A stretch of 64,000 nucleotides of DNA from Pseudomonas mandelii (lineage in GTDB: Bacteria; Pseudomonadota; Gammaproteobacteria; Pseudomonadales; Pseudomonadaceae), in the NCBI RefSeq assembly GCF_900106065.1, contig NZ_LT629796.1:1178001-1242000 (forward strand), given 5' to 3'. Below the pieces are notes generated by a model, which was not told the origin of the DNA, ran no database searches, and was given only the letters and a program-made list of their open reading frames with translations. Positions 17,768 through 26,635 of this stretch are shown here, piece after piece. The translations under genes and the position numbers were made by a program. Position 1 is the first letter of the stretch. The number at the start of each line of letters is the position of its first letter.

Positions 17768-17960
17768 CACTTTTCGTTTCTCACACGGAAAGTGGTGGCA
17801 GCTATGTGCAGGGTGAGAAAGCCGGGAACAGAGAACCGGCCGGACCGAAGTCCGCCCGCACACAGCCGCCATAGAGCATTACAGGCAGCGTATAGCTGGC
17901 GGCAATTATGGTGATGCTGGCGCTAGATTCATACATATCTGTTCCCGGGTTCTCACACCC
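17768..17960 (-). other. Structured leader upstream of the DUF6124 gene
   Basis: Two far-apart inverse segments, 17939-17960 (CTGTTCCCGGGTTCTCACAC...) and 17811-17831 (GGGTGAGAAAGCCGGGAAC...), could pair across about 107 bp. A local hairpin (CGGAC-CGAA-GTCCG) lies inside, and a third stem (CACTTTTCG with CGGAAAGTG) lies nearer the gene. The TTCTCAC word occurs in all three. The layout suggests a regulatory RNA or leader-peptide device; this is inferred from pairing only. Confidence 0.45.
17802..17936 (-). CDS. Possible 44-aa leader peptide
   Basis: An uninterrupted 44-codon frame starts with ATG 17936 (MYESSASITIIAASYTLPVM) and ends 63 bp before the DUF6124 start. GGGA lies seven bases upstream, inside the palindromic segment that could pair with the end of the ORF. 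It contains a hydrophobic stretch and two Cys residues. Coding status is unproven; a chance ORF is possible. Confidence 0.3.
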   Translation of the reverse strand: MYESSASITIIAASYTLPVMLYGGCVRADFGPAGSLFPAFSPCT

Positions 17961-18099
17961 GTTCGCTGAGTTCTTCAGCGACAGTCAGAGGTTAGAGACA
18001 CTGCTTCCTACCCGGCAACCTGAAAAATGCGTGGGAAATCGCTGTGTTTTTTACACATCTTTCAACACACAAAAATGGAACGCGGAGCCTCCCGGGCGG

Positions 18100-18196
18100 C
18101 ATTCCCACGCGGAGCATGGGAACGATCAATCGGGAGCAACAGAAAGAGACAGGTCGGCTGTCAGGCCGCCTTCGCGGGCAAGCCTCGCTCCTACAG
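18100..18196. repeat. REP-like sequences
   Basis: An imperfect palindrome (CATTCCCACGCGGAGCATGG, 18100-18124) and a single REP half (TTCGCGGGCAAGCCTCGCTC, 18171-18196) lie in a gene-poor interval. Confidence 0.6.
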
Positions 18197-18206
18197 AGGA
18201 CTGGGG

Positions 18207-18362
18207 TCATCTGGAAGTAAGGATCAAAACAGCCAATAGTGCTACCGCAAGCAGCAGACAGGTTGCACCCTTGGTACTACCCACCACTCCCACGTAGCCT
18301 CCATCACCTTCCGGATCCAAATCATCCCCACAGATGTCCACTGCCAGACAGTAACGCAACAA
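18207..18362 (-). CDS. Possible 51-aa membrane peptide (or gene relic)
   Basis: A 51-codon frame with a TTG start. GGGGG lies 4-8 bases upstream, depending on which of two adjacent TTGs is used. The middle is acidic and glycine-rich (DLDPEGDGGYVGVVGSTKG) and the C-terminus is one hydrophobic helix (CLLLAVALLAVLI) ending in TSR. No family is recognised. It could be a real small membrane protein or the C-terminal relic of a larger gene. Confidence 0.3.
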   Translation of the reverse strand: MLRYCLAVDICGDDLDPEGDGGYVGVVGSTKGATCLLLAVALLAVLILTSR

Positions 18363-18743
18363 TCTGCCCCCACAGACACAACAACCCTTTAAACAACAAA
18401 CACCTACCCACCCAACTACAACTCAATCTCATTCACGCCCACACCTCTCATCCACGCCCCTCAAAGATGGGTATAAATAAGTAACACCTCGCTCCAACCG
18501 GGTGCGAAAGTCGTGCCGATTGCCCCGTCGCGGTGCGCCAGATGCACCGAAAAAACCCTGCGCAAACGGTCAAATGCGCATGAATTTATACATATGCGAC
18601 ATTAAGGTACGTTCGTGCCACCGTTTAACGCCTGTGGTCGCTCTGGATCTTGCAATGGGTATGGCCCCTGCATAAGTATCCGCAGGCACGGCTCACGAGG
18701 TCGTCCTCTAATTCCAAAAATGACAACAAATCATGAGGCCAAC
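18363..18743 (+). other. Gene-free upstream region of the dpp locus
   Basis: The first half (to about 18480) is strikingly C/A-rich and G-poor on the plus strand. The second half should hold the dppA promoter, but I cannot single out one. The last 30 bases include ACAACAA (18723-18729) just before GAGG, a plausible Hfq/Crc (AAnAAnAA-like) site. Confidence 0.4.
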
Positions 18744-20369
18744 ATGCTTAAACACGCGGTCATTCCGTTTTTAGTCGGCGCAGGCTTGTTAGCCTCCGCA
18801 CCTTTCGCATCCGCTGCGACTAACCTGGTGTTCTGCTCCGAAGGCAGCCCGGCCGGTTTCGACCCAGGCCAGTACACCACCGGAACCGACTTCGACGCCT
18901 CTGCAGAAACCATGTTCAACCGCCTGACCCAGTTCGAGCGCGGCGGCACCGCCGTGATTCCTGGTCTGGCAACCAAGTGGGACATCTCCGATGATGGCCT
19001 GACTTACACCTTCCACCTGCGTGAAGGCGTGAAGTTCCACACCACCCCGTATTTCAAGCCGACTCGTGAGTTCAACGCCGACGACGTGCTGTTCACCTTC
19101 AATCGCATGATTGACAAGAACGACCCGTTCCGCAAAGCGTACCCGACCGAATTCCCGTACTTCACCGACATGGGGATGGATACCAACATCACCAAGATCG
19201 ATAAAGTCGACGACCACACCGTCAAGTTCACCCTTAAAGAAGTTGATGCCGCGTTCATCCAGAACATGGCCATGAGCTTCGCCTCCGTCCAGTCCGCCGA
19301 GTACGCTGCCCAGCTGCTCAAGGAAGGCAAGGCCGCCGACATCAACCAGAAGCCGGTCGGCACCGGTCCGTTCGTATTCAAGAGCTACCAGAAAGATTCC
19401 AACATCCGCTACACCGGGAACAAGGACTACTGGAAGCCTGACGACGTCAAGATCGACAACCTGATCTTCGCCATCACCACCGACCCGTCGGTGCGTATTC
19501 AGAAGCTGAAGAAGAACGAGTGCCAGATCACTCTGTTCCCACGTCCGGCCGACCTGAAGGCGCTGCAAGAAGACAAGACCTTGAAGGTGCCTAACCAGGC
19601 TGGTTTCAACCTGGGTTACATCGCCTACAACGTGATGGACAAGATCAAGGGCAGCGATCAGCCGAACCCGATGGCTCAATTGAAAGTGCGTCAGGCACTG
19701 GACATGGCCGTCAACAAGCAGCAGATCATCGACTCCGTCTACCAAGGTGCTGGTCAACTGGCCGTCAACGCCATGCCGCCAACCCAGTGGTCTTACGACA
19801 CCACCATCAAGGATGCGCCGTACAACCCTGAGAAAGCCAAAGAGCTGCTCAAGGAAGCCGGCGTCAAGGAAGGCACCGAGATCAACCTGTGGGCGATGCC
19901 GGTACAGCGTCCGTACAACCCGAACGCCAAACTGATGGCTGAAATGCTGCAGTCCGACTGGGCCAAGATCGGTATCAAGGCCAAGATCGTGACCTACGAG
20001 TGGGGCGAGTACATCAAGCGCTCCAAAGGCGGCGAAAACGGCGCGATGCTGATTGGCTGGAGCGGCGACAACGGTGACCCGGACAACTGGCTGAACGTGC
20101 TGTTCGGCTGCGACTCGCTGCAGGGCAACAACTTCTCCAAGTGGTGCGACAAGAAGTTCGACGGCATCGTCAAAGAGGCCAAGCGCACGACCGATCAGGG
20201 CAAGCGCACCGAACTGTACAAACAGGCGCAGCACGTCCTCAAAGACGCTGTTCCAATGACACCTATCGCTCACTCGACGGTGTTCCAACCCATGCGCGAC
20301 AACGTGCAGGACTTCAAGATCAGCCCGTTTGGCTTGAACTCCTTCTACGGCGTCAGCGTCAGCAAATAA
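18744..20369 (+). CDS. dppA: Dipeptide ABC transporter substrate-binding protein
   Basis: A 541-residue periplasmic binding protein of the SBP_bac_5 (DppA/OppA) family. The signal peptide ends at FASAAT and is followed by LVFCSEGSPAGFDPGQYTTG. The family signature region (WDISDDGLTYTFHLREGVKF) and the QRPYNPNAKL hinge are present. ATG 18744 has GAGG upstream; upstream in-frame codons lack a signal peptide. It is the first gene of the dipeptide locus and closely similar to the product at 20677, sharing PTQWSYD and EWGEYIKR blocks. In P. aeruginosa such paralogues differ in peptide preference. Confidence 0.92.
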   Translation: MLKHAVIPFLVGAGLLASAPFASAATNLVFCSEGSPAGFDPGQYTTGTDFDASAETMFNRLTQFERGGTAVIPGLATKWDISDDGLTYTFHLREGVKFHTTPYFKPTREFNADDVLFTFNRMIDKNDPFRKAYPTEFPYFTDMGMDTNITKIDKVDDHTVKFTLKEVDAAFIQNMAMSFASVQSAEYAAQLLKEGKAADINQKPVGTGPFVFKSYQKDSNIRYTGNKDYWKPDDVKIDNLIFAITTDPSVRIQKLKKNECQITLFPRPADLKALQEDKTLKVPNQAGFNLGYIAYNVMDKIKGSDQPNPMAQLKVRQALDMAVNKQQIIDSVYQGAGQLAVNAMPPTQWSYDTTIKDAPYNPEKAKELLKEAGVKEGTEINLWAMPVQRPYNPNAKLMAEMLQSDWAKIGIKAKIVTYEWGEYIKRSKGGENGAMLIGWSGDNGDPDNWLNVLFGCDSLQGNNFSKWCDKKFDGIVKEAKRTTDQGKRTELYKQAQHVLKDAVPMTPIAHSTVFQPMRDNVQDFKISPFGLNSFYGVSVSK

Positions 20370-20376
20370 GGTTTTG

Positions 20377-20410
20377 CAACGGCGACGTATTTAACGTCGC
20401 CGTTGTTTTA
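20377..20410 (+). terminator. Terminator after the first dppA
   Basis: CAACGGCGACGT and ACGTCGCCGTTG form a 12-bp stem with a short loop, followed by TTTTAT. The remaining 260 bp before the next dppA hold no gene I can see. Confidence 0.88.
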
Positions 20411-20657
20411 TCTGCCGAGAAAGTAGGAAAACGCCTACATCCAATTCCGTCACGGATGACCATCGTGATGTCGGATGCGTTGCCTTTTCCCACAAGTCTT
20501 TCGGACTCTACGCATTTACTGCCGGACCCACGGCTCATACCGTCGGGATCTGACCAGTTCATGCGTGGGCTCTCGGTTTTGCTGCATGGCATGGTTTGAA
20601 CTCAGTGATGCCTCCACGTCCGCGGACGGGACGGCGGTTCATTGAAGACACTTAGAG

Positions 20658-20665
20658 AACAAGAA
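20658..20665 (+). promoter_or_regulatory. Hfq/Crc (CA) motif before the second dppA
   Basis: AACAAGAA fits the AAnAAnAA motif bound by Hfq with Crc and overlaps the Shine-Dalgarno region (AAAAGGGAG) of the gene at 20677. Catabolite repression of peptide uptake is inferred. Confidence 0.45.
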
Positions 20666-20676
20666 AAGGGAGCGTC

Positions 20677-22278
20677 ATGCGCCATACCTTGGTTTTATCC
20701 GCATTGCTGGGCACCGGCCTGTTGGCCGCCACTTCCATCAGCCAGGCCGCCAATAACAGCCTGGTGTTCTGCTCCGAAGGCAGCCCGGCTGGCTTCGACA
20801 CTGCGCAGTACACGACATCGACCGACAACGATGCCGCCGAGCCGTTGTACAACCGATTGGCAGAGTTTGAAAAAGGCGCCACCAACGTCGTACCCGGCCT
20901 GGCCACTCGCTGGGATATTTCCGAGGACGGCCTCAAGTACACCTTTCACCTACGCGAAGGTGTGAAATTTCACACGACCAAGTACTTCACGCCGACCCGA
21001 GATTTCAACGCCGATGACGTGCTGTTCACGTTCAATCGCATGCTCGATCCGCAACAACCTTTCCGTAAGGCTTATCCGACCGAGTTCCCGTATTTCAACG
21101 GGATGAGCCTGAACAAGAACATCGCCAAGGTAGAGAAGACCGGGCCGCTGACCGTGGTCATGACGCTCAACAGCGTCGACGCCGCGTTCATCCAGAACAT
21201 CGCCATGAGCTTCGCCGCTATTCTGTCCGCCGAATACGCCGACAAACTGCTGGCCGAAGGCAAGCCGAGCGACATCAACCAGAAGCCGATCGGCACTGGC
21301 CCGTTCGCCTTCAAGAGCTACCAGAAAGATTCCAACATCCGCTACACCGGCAACAAGCAGTACTGGGACCCGAGCCGGGTCAAGCTCGACAACCTGATCT
21401 TCTCGATCAACACCGACGCGTCGGTGCGGGTGCAGAAGCTCAAGGCCAATGAGTGCCAGATCACATTGAGCCCGCGCCCCGCCGACGTTCCCGCGTTGAA
21501 GAACGACCCGGCACTCAAGCTCATCGAGAAACCCGGCTTCAACCTGGGCTACATCGCCTACAACGTGCGCCACAAGCCTTTCGACCAGCTCGAAGTGCGT
21601 CAGGCGCTGGACATGGCGGTGAACAAGCAGGGCATTCTCAACGCCGTTTACCAGGGCGCCGGTCAATTGGCCGTCAACGCCATGCCACCGACTCAATGGT
21701 CCTACGACGACACAATCAAGGACGTTGCCTACAACCCGGAAAAAGCCAAGGAACTGCTCAAGGCTGCCGGCGTGAAAGAAGGCACCGAAATCACCTTGTG
21801 GGCGATGCCCGTTCAGCGCCCTTACAACCCGAACGCCAAGTTGATGGCCGAAATGCTCCAGGCTGACTGGGCAAAAATCGGCCTCAAAGTGAAGATCGTC
21901 AGCTATGAATGGGGCGAGTACATCAAGCGCACCAAGAATGGCGAACACGACGTCAGCCTGATTGGCTGGACCGGCGACAATGGGGACCCGGACAACTGGC
22001 TCGGCACGCTTTACAGCTGCGACGCCATTGGTGGCAACAACTACTCCATGTGGTGCGATCCGGCTTACGACAAGTTCATCAAGCAGGCCAAGGTCGTCAC
22101 CGACCGCGACCAGCGCACCGTGCTCTACAAACAGGCGCAGCACTACCTCAAGCAACAAGTGCCGATCACGCCTATCGCCCATTCAACGGTTAACCAGCCG
22201 TTGAGCGCCAAAATCGAAGGATTCAAGGTGAGTCCATTCGGTCGTAACGTGTTCTCGGGCGTCAGTATCGACCAATAA
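20677..22278 (+). CDS. Dipeptide ABC transporter substrate-binding protein (second copy)
   Basis: A 533-residue periplasmic SBP_bac_5 protein. The signal peptide ends ...SISQAANN and the mature N-terminus LVFCSEGSPAGFDTAQYTT is almost the same as the first copy. Cys pairs, the WDISEDGLKYTFHLREGVKF block and the C-terminal HSTVNQPLSAKIEGFKVSPF are retained, so it looks functional. GGGAG before ATG 20677 sets the start. Its own upstream region and the terminator before it suggest it can be expressed separately. Confidence 0.9.
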   Translation: MRHTLVLSALLGTGLLAATSISQAANNSLVFCSEGSPAGFDTAQYTTSTDNDAAEPLYNRLAEFEKGATNVVPGLATRWDISEDGLKYTFHLREGVKFHTTKYFTPTRDFNADDVLFTFNRMLDPQQPFRKAYPTEFPYFNGMSLNKNIAKVEKTGPLTVVMTLNSVDAAFIQNIAMSFAAILSAEYADKLLAEGKPSDINQKPIGTGPFAFKSYQKDSNIRYTGNKQYWDPSRVKLDNLIFSINTDASVRVQKLKANECQITLSPRPADVPALKNDPALKLIEKPGFNLGYIAYNVRHKPFDQLEVRQALDMAVNKQGILNAVYQGAGQLAVNAMPPTQWSYDDTIKDVAYNPEKAKELLKAAGVKEGTEITLWAMPVQRPYNPNAKLMAEMLQADWAKIGLKVKIVSYEWGEYIKRTKNGEHDVSLIGWTGDNGDPDNWLGTLYSCDAIGGNNYSMWCDPAYDKFIKQAKVVTDRDQRTVLYKQAQHYLKQQVPITPIAHSTVNQPLSAKIEGFKVSPFGRNVFSGVSIDQ

Positions 22279-22317
22279 CCGATTAGCCAGAACGCTGGGG
22301 GCGCATTGCGCCCTCAC

Positions 22318-22366
22318 GCAAACGTATTGCCGTAATTCGCCAATCCGGCATAAAGCAAACGTTTGC
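22318..22366. promoter_or_regulatory. Paired LacI-family-like operators upstream of the porin
   Basis: GCAAACGTTTGC (22355-22366) is a perfect 12-bp palindrome of the type bound by LacI/PurR-family repressors. A second imperfect copy, GCAAACGTATTGC, lies at 22318-22330. A GGGCGCATTGCGCCC hairpin sits just upstream. The regulator is not identified. Confidence 0.4.
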
Positions 22367-22450
22367 GAAGCCTTGTATGAGTTCTAAACCAAATAGCCGG
22401 ATCACCAAAAAAGACCGGCATTAAAAAAAAGAAAGTAAGGAGCTTCACCC

Positions 22451-23869
22451 ATGAAACTGAGCAGCACCGCGTTATTGGCCCTGGCCATCAGCAGCGTAAC
22501 CGCCTCGGCTTACGCAGAAACCCAAAGCCAGGCTTTCACCCCGGTTACCGTGAAAGAGAAAAGCGCCCAAAGCGAAGCCACCGGCTTTGTTGAAGGCCAA
22601 TCGATCACCGGTTCCACGCGTAACTGGTATGCGAATGAGTCGTTCAAGCGGGGCGCGACGCTCAACTATCGTAAAAATGGTGAGACTCGTACGACTGACC
22701 GTCGAATCAACTGGGTTCAAGGCACGATCATCAAGTACAACTCGGGCTTCACCGAGGGTACTGTCGGTTTCAGCACCGAAGTGGCGGCGTACAACGCCAT
22801 TGCTCTGGACCGCGATCGCAAAGACCTCGCATCCGGTAACGGTGGTGCTCCCGAGCCAGGTCGTGGCGGCCGTGGCAACAACCGTACTTTGACTGAAAAT
22901 GGCGGTGACGCTGTTGATCAGTGGAGCAAACTGGGCCTGGCCAACGTCAAGGCGCGTTTCTCCAATACCACACTGACTGCCGGTCGCCAGAACTTCAGCA
23001 GCCCGCAAGTAGATGTCATCGGTAACCGTCCACTGCCTTCGAGCTTCGAGGGTGTCAGTCTGCACAGCGAAGAGTTGGAAAACCTGACTTTCGACATCGC
23101 CACCTTTGACCGTAACTCGCCGCGTACCGAACAGAGCCAGCGCAAATTCCGTTCCGAATACGGCGACGGTACCGCTGAAGCCGATCACGTCAACACCGCC
23201 GGTATCACCTACACGCCGTTCGCCAGCCTGACCACCAGCCTGTGGGGCACCCAGGCCGAAGACCTGTGGAACCAGTACTACTTCGGCGCCACCCACGTTC
23301 TGGGTGACAGCTCGGTACTGAGCCTGACCACCGGCCTGAATTACTACAAAACCGTCGACGAAGGCAAAAAGCTGCTGGGCGAAATCGACAACGACACCTA
23401 CTCCCTGTCGTTGGGCCTGACTCACCAGGCCCACAGCCTGACCTTCTCGTACCAGGAAGTGAACGGTAACGAGTACTTCGACTACCTGCACGAAACCAAC
23501 GGCATCTACCTGGCCAACTCCCTGCTGTCGGACTTCAACGGCCCGAACGAGAAATCCTTCCAGATCGCCTACGGCCTGAACATGGCTGAATACGGCATTC
23601 CAGGCCTGAAGTTCAACATCTACCAGGCTCGCGGCTGGGGCATCGACGGTACTCACTATGCCGGCGGCGGTTACGACGGCGTGCAGTCGATGGACGGCGA
23701 AACCCACTATGAATACGGCATTGGTACTTCGTACGCCGTACAGAGCGGCCCGCTCAAGGCCACGGCTATCCGCGCGACCTACACCGCTCACCGCGCCAGT
23801 GATAACCAGGCGGATGGCAGCCTCAACGAGTTCCGTCTCGTGACCACCATCCCGTTCAACATTCTGTAA
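22451..23869 (+). CDS. opdP: OprD-family outer-membrane porin (peptide-type, OpdP-like)
   Basis: A 472-residue porin. The signal peptide MKLSSTALLALAISSVTASA ends at AYAETQS. Typical OprD features are the GFVEGQSITGSTRNWYANES start and WVQGTIIKYNSGFTEGTVGF, then RARFSNTTLTAGRQ-like and AYGLNMAEYGIPGLKF, ending in the aromatic-preceded FRLVTTIPFNIL C-terminus. Position between dppA paralogues and dppBCDF matches opdP/opdD loci, where the porin takes up dipeptides and glycine-glutamate. An A-rich leader precedes GGAG. Confidence 0.92.
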   Translation: MKLSSTALLALAISSVTASAYAETQSQAFTPVTVKEKSAQSEATGFVEGQSITGSTRNWYANESFKRGATLNYRKNGETRTTDRRINWVQGTIIKYNSGFTEGTVGFSTEVAAYNAIALDRDRKDLASGNGGAPEPGRGGRGNNRTLTENGGDAVDQWSKLGLANVKARFSNTTLTAGRQNFSSPQVDVIGNRPLPSSFEGVSLHSEELENLTFDIATFDRNSPRTEQSQRKFRSEYGDGTAEADHVNTAGITYTPFASLTTSLWGTQAEDLWNQYYFGATHVLGDSSVLSLTTGLNYYKTVDEGKKLLGEIDNDTYSLSLGLTHQAHSLTFSYQEVNGNEYFDYLHETNGIYLANSLLSDFNGPNEKSFQIAYGLNMAEYGIPGLKFNIYQARGWGIDGTHYAGGGYDGVQSMDGETHYEYGIGTSYAVQSGPLKATAIRATYTAHRASDNQADGSLNEFRLVTTIPFNIL

Positions 23870-23877
23870 TACACCTG

Positions 23878-23919
23878 CCGAACGGCTGATTCAGTGACGA
23901 ATCGGCCGTTCGGCTTTTG
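23878..23919 (+). terminator. Terminator after the porin
   Basis: GCCGAACGGC and GCCGTTCGGC form the outer stem, with TGATTC/GAATCG pairing inside, followed by TTTTG. It separates the porin from the next dppA. Confidence 0.88.
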
Positions 23920-23947
23920 TCCTTTAACCGATTGCAGAGGGTTCTTG

Positions 23948-25543
23948 ATGAAAATGCTTCCCCTACGTGCGGCCATTGCAGCCGCGTTGCTGAGTGTCGC
24001 TGTTGGCGTCTCGGCCAAACCCCTGGTGGTCTGCACCGAAGCCAGTCCGGAAGGCTTCGACATGGTCCAGTACACGACTGCAGTCACAGCCGATGCGGTG
24101 GCCGAAACCATCTTCAATCGTCTGGCCGACTTCAAGCCCGGCACCACTGAAGTGATTCCGGCACTGGCCGACTCCTGGGAGATCAGCGAGGACGGTCTGA
24201 CTTACACGTTCCACCTGCGTAAAGGCGTCAAGTTTCACACCACCGAATACTTCAAGCCGACCCGCGACATGAACGCCGACGACGTAGTCTGGAGTTTCCA
24301 GCGTCAGCTGGACCCGAACCACCCATGGCACAAACTGTCGAGCGTGGGCTTCCCGTACTTTGAAAGCATGGGCTTCAAGGAACTGCTGAAAAGCGTCGAG
24401 AAAGTTGACGACAACACCGTCAAATTCACCCTGACCCGTCGCGAAGCGCCGTTCCTGGCGGACGTCGCCATGGCCTTCTCCTCGATTTACTCTGCCGAGT
24501 ACGCCGACCAGTTGCTCAAGGCCAACAAGACCGGCGACCTGAACAACAAACCGGTCGGCACCGGCCCGTTCGTGTTCCAGCGCTACAACAAAGATGCCCA
24601 GGTTCGCTTCAAGGCCAACCCGGACTACTTCCGTGGCAAGCCACCGGCTGATGCGCTGATCCTGGCCATCGCCACCGATAACAACGTGCGCCTGCAAAAA
24701 CTCAAGGCCAACGAGTGCCAGGTCGCGCTGTATCCTAAACCGGATGACATCCCGAGCATCAAGAAAGACACCAACCTGAAGGTTGATGAGATGAACGCGA
24801 TGACCGTTTCCTACATCGCCATGAACACCTCGCACAAATACATGAGCGATGTGCGTGTGCGTAAGGCCATCGACATCGCGTTCGACAAGGCGGCTTATGT
24901 CAACGCGCTGTTCGGCAAAGGCAACGCAACAGTGGCGGTCAACCCGTACCCGGACACCCTGCTGGGTTACAACCACGAGCTGAAAAACCCGCCACGTGAT
25001 CTGGACAAGGCTCGCGCCCTGCTCAAGGAAGCGGGCGTGCCGGAGGGCACTGTTTTCACGCTGTTCACCCGTAACGGCGGCGGGCCGACCAACCCGAACC
25101 CGATGCTGGGCGCGCAGATGATGCAGGCTGACCTGGCCAAGGTCGGCATCAAGATCGACATTCGCGTCATGGAATGGGGCGAAATGCTCAAACGTGCGAA
25201 AAACGGCGAGCACGACATGGTTTCCGCCGGATGGGCGGGTGATAACGGCGATCCGGATAACTTCCTGACGCCTATGCTGAGTTGCGAAGCAGCCAAGAAC
25301 GGCGAAAACTACGCGCGCTGGTGCAACGAGAAATTCCAGACGCTGATCGATGAAGCCCGAGCTAAAGTGAACCCGACGGAACGTGCGGCGCTCTACGAGC
25401 AAGCCCAGGAGGTTTTCAATCAGGACCAGCCATGGATCAGCATGGCGCACACCCGTATGTTTACTGCAATGCGCAACAACGTAGAGGGCTATCACATTAG
25501 CCCGCTTACCACGAATAACTTCGCCACCACCCAGGTGAAGTAA
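23948..25543 (+). CDS. Dipeptide-type substrate-binding protein, third copy
   Basis: A 531-residue periplasmic SBP_bac_5 protein, signal peptide MKMLPLRAAIAAALLSVAVG ending VSAKP. It is more diverged from the first two copies than they are from each other (LVVCTEASPEGFDMVQYTTA at the start). The HTTEYFKPTRDMNADD and GWAGDNGDPDNF blocks are conserved. It directly precedes dppB, so it is likely the binding protein made with the permease complex. AGAGG before ATG 23948 sets the start. Confidence 0.9.
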   Translation: MKMLPLRAAIAAALLSVAVGVSAKPLVVCTEASPEGFDMVQYTTAVTADAVAETIFNRLADFKPGTTEVIPALADSWEISEDGLTYTFHLRKGVKFHTTEYFKPTRDMNADDVVWSFQRQLDPNHPWHKLSSVGFPYFESMGFKELLKSVEKVDDNTVKFTLTRREAPFLADVAMAFSSIYSAEYADQLLKANKTGDLNNKPVGTGPFVFQRYNKDAQVRFKANPDYFRGKPPADALILAIATDNNVRLQKLKANECQVALYPKPDDIPSIKKDTNLKVDEMNAMTVSYIAMNTSHKYMSDVRVRKAIDIAFDKAAYVNALFGKGNATVAVNPYPDTLLGYNHELKNPPRDLDKARALLKEAGVPEGTVFTLFTRNGGGPTNPNPMLGAQMMQADLAKVGIKIDIRVMEWGEMLKRAKNGEHDMVSAGWAGDNGDPDNFLTPMLSCEAAKNGENYARWCNEKFQTLIDEARAKVNPTERAALYEQAQEVFNQDQPWISMAHTRMFTAMRNNVEGYHISPLTTNNFATTQVK

Positions 25544-25617
25544 ATAAGAAAACTCCCGGTGTCCCTGACTCCAGGGACACCAGGCACGCCTAACCGGCTG
25601 ATGAGGTACACCACAAG

Positions 25618-26628
25618 ATGTTTAGTTTTATTGCCCGCCGATTGGGGTTATTGATCCCCACGTTCTTCGGCATCACCTTGCTGACTTTCGCGTTGATTCG
25701 CATGATTCCAGGCGACCCCGTGGAAGTAATGATGGGCGAACGCCGAGTCGACCCCGAAATGCATGCTCAGGCAATGGAACGCCTTGGTCTGAACAAACCG
25801 CTGTATGCCCAATACCTGGACTACGTCGGCAAACTGGCTCACGGCGACCTCGGCGAATCGCTGCGTACCCGTGAAAGCGTGTGGAGCGAGTTCACCTCTC
25901 TATTCCCAGCGACCCTGGAACTGTCCATGGCCGCCCTGCTGTTCGCCGGCATCCTGGGCCTCCTGGCCGGGGTGATCGCGGCACTCAAGCGAGGATCCCT
26001 GTTCGACCATGGGGTGATGGGCATCTCCCTGGCGGGATATTCGATGCCGATCTTCTGGTGGGGCCTGATCCTGATCATGTTCTTCTCGGTGAGCCTGGGC
26101 TGGACCCCGGTGTCCGGGCGGATCGACTTGCTCTATGACATCGAGCCGCGCACCGGCTTCATGCTCATCGACACGCTGCTGGCCGATGACGTCGGTGCGT
26201 TCTTCGATGCCCTGCATCACCTGATCCTGCCGGCCATCGTGCTGGGTACCATCCCGCTGGCCGTTATTGCGCGGATGACCCGTTCGTCGATGCTCGAAGT
26301 GCTGCGTGAAGACTACATCCGTACCGCCCGCGCCAAAGGCCTGTCGCCGTCGCGCGTGGTCTTTGTTCACGGCCTGCGCAACGCGCTGATTCCGGTACTG
26401 ACCGTGGTCGGCCTGCAAGTCGGCACATTGCTGGCCGGTGCGGTTCTGACCGAAACCATCTTCTCCTGGCCCGGCATCGGCAAATGGCTGATCGAAGCCA
26501 TTGGCGCACGGGACTATCCCGTGGTGCAGAACGGCATCCTGTTAATCGCCTGCCTGGTGATTCTGGTGAACTTCGTCGTGGACGTCCTCTACGGCTTTGC
26601 CAACCCACGCATTCGTCACCAGCGCTGA
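25618..26628 (+). CDS. dppB: Dipeptide ABC transporter permease DppB
   Basis: A 336-residue inner-membrane permease with six predicted helices. The N-terminal MFSFIARRLGLLIPTFFGIT is characteristic of DppB/OppB. The EAA loop reads EDYIRTARAKGLSPSRVV. It begins 75 bp after the binding protein and pairs with DppC to form the translocation pore. Confidence 0.95.
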   Translation: MFSFIARRLGLLIPTFFGITLLTFALIRMIPGDPVEVMMGERRVDPEMHAQAMERLGLNKPLYAQYLDYVGKLAHGDLGESLRTRESVWSEFTSLFPATLELSMAALLFAGILGLLAGVIAALKRGSLFDHGVMGISLAGYSMPIFWWGLILIMFFSVSLGWTPVSGRIDLLYDIEPRTGFMLIDTLLADDVGAFFDALHHLILPAIVLGTIPLAVIARMTRSSMLEVLREDYIRTARAKGLSPSRVVFVHGLRNALIPVLTVVGLQVGTLLAGAVLTETIFSWPGIGKWLIEAIGARDYPVVQNGILLIACLVILVNFVVDVLYGFANPRIRHQR

Positions 26629-26635
26629 GATCATC

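Noticed and set aside
18615..18743. An earlier start for the first dppA
   Set aside because: The longer frame adds polar residues before the signal peptide; ATG 18744 with GAGG upstream gives a normal Sec signal.
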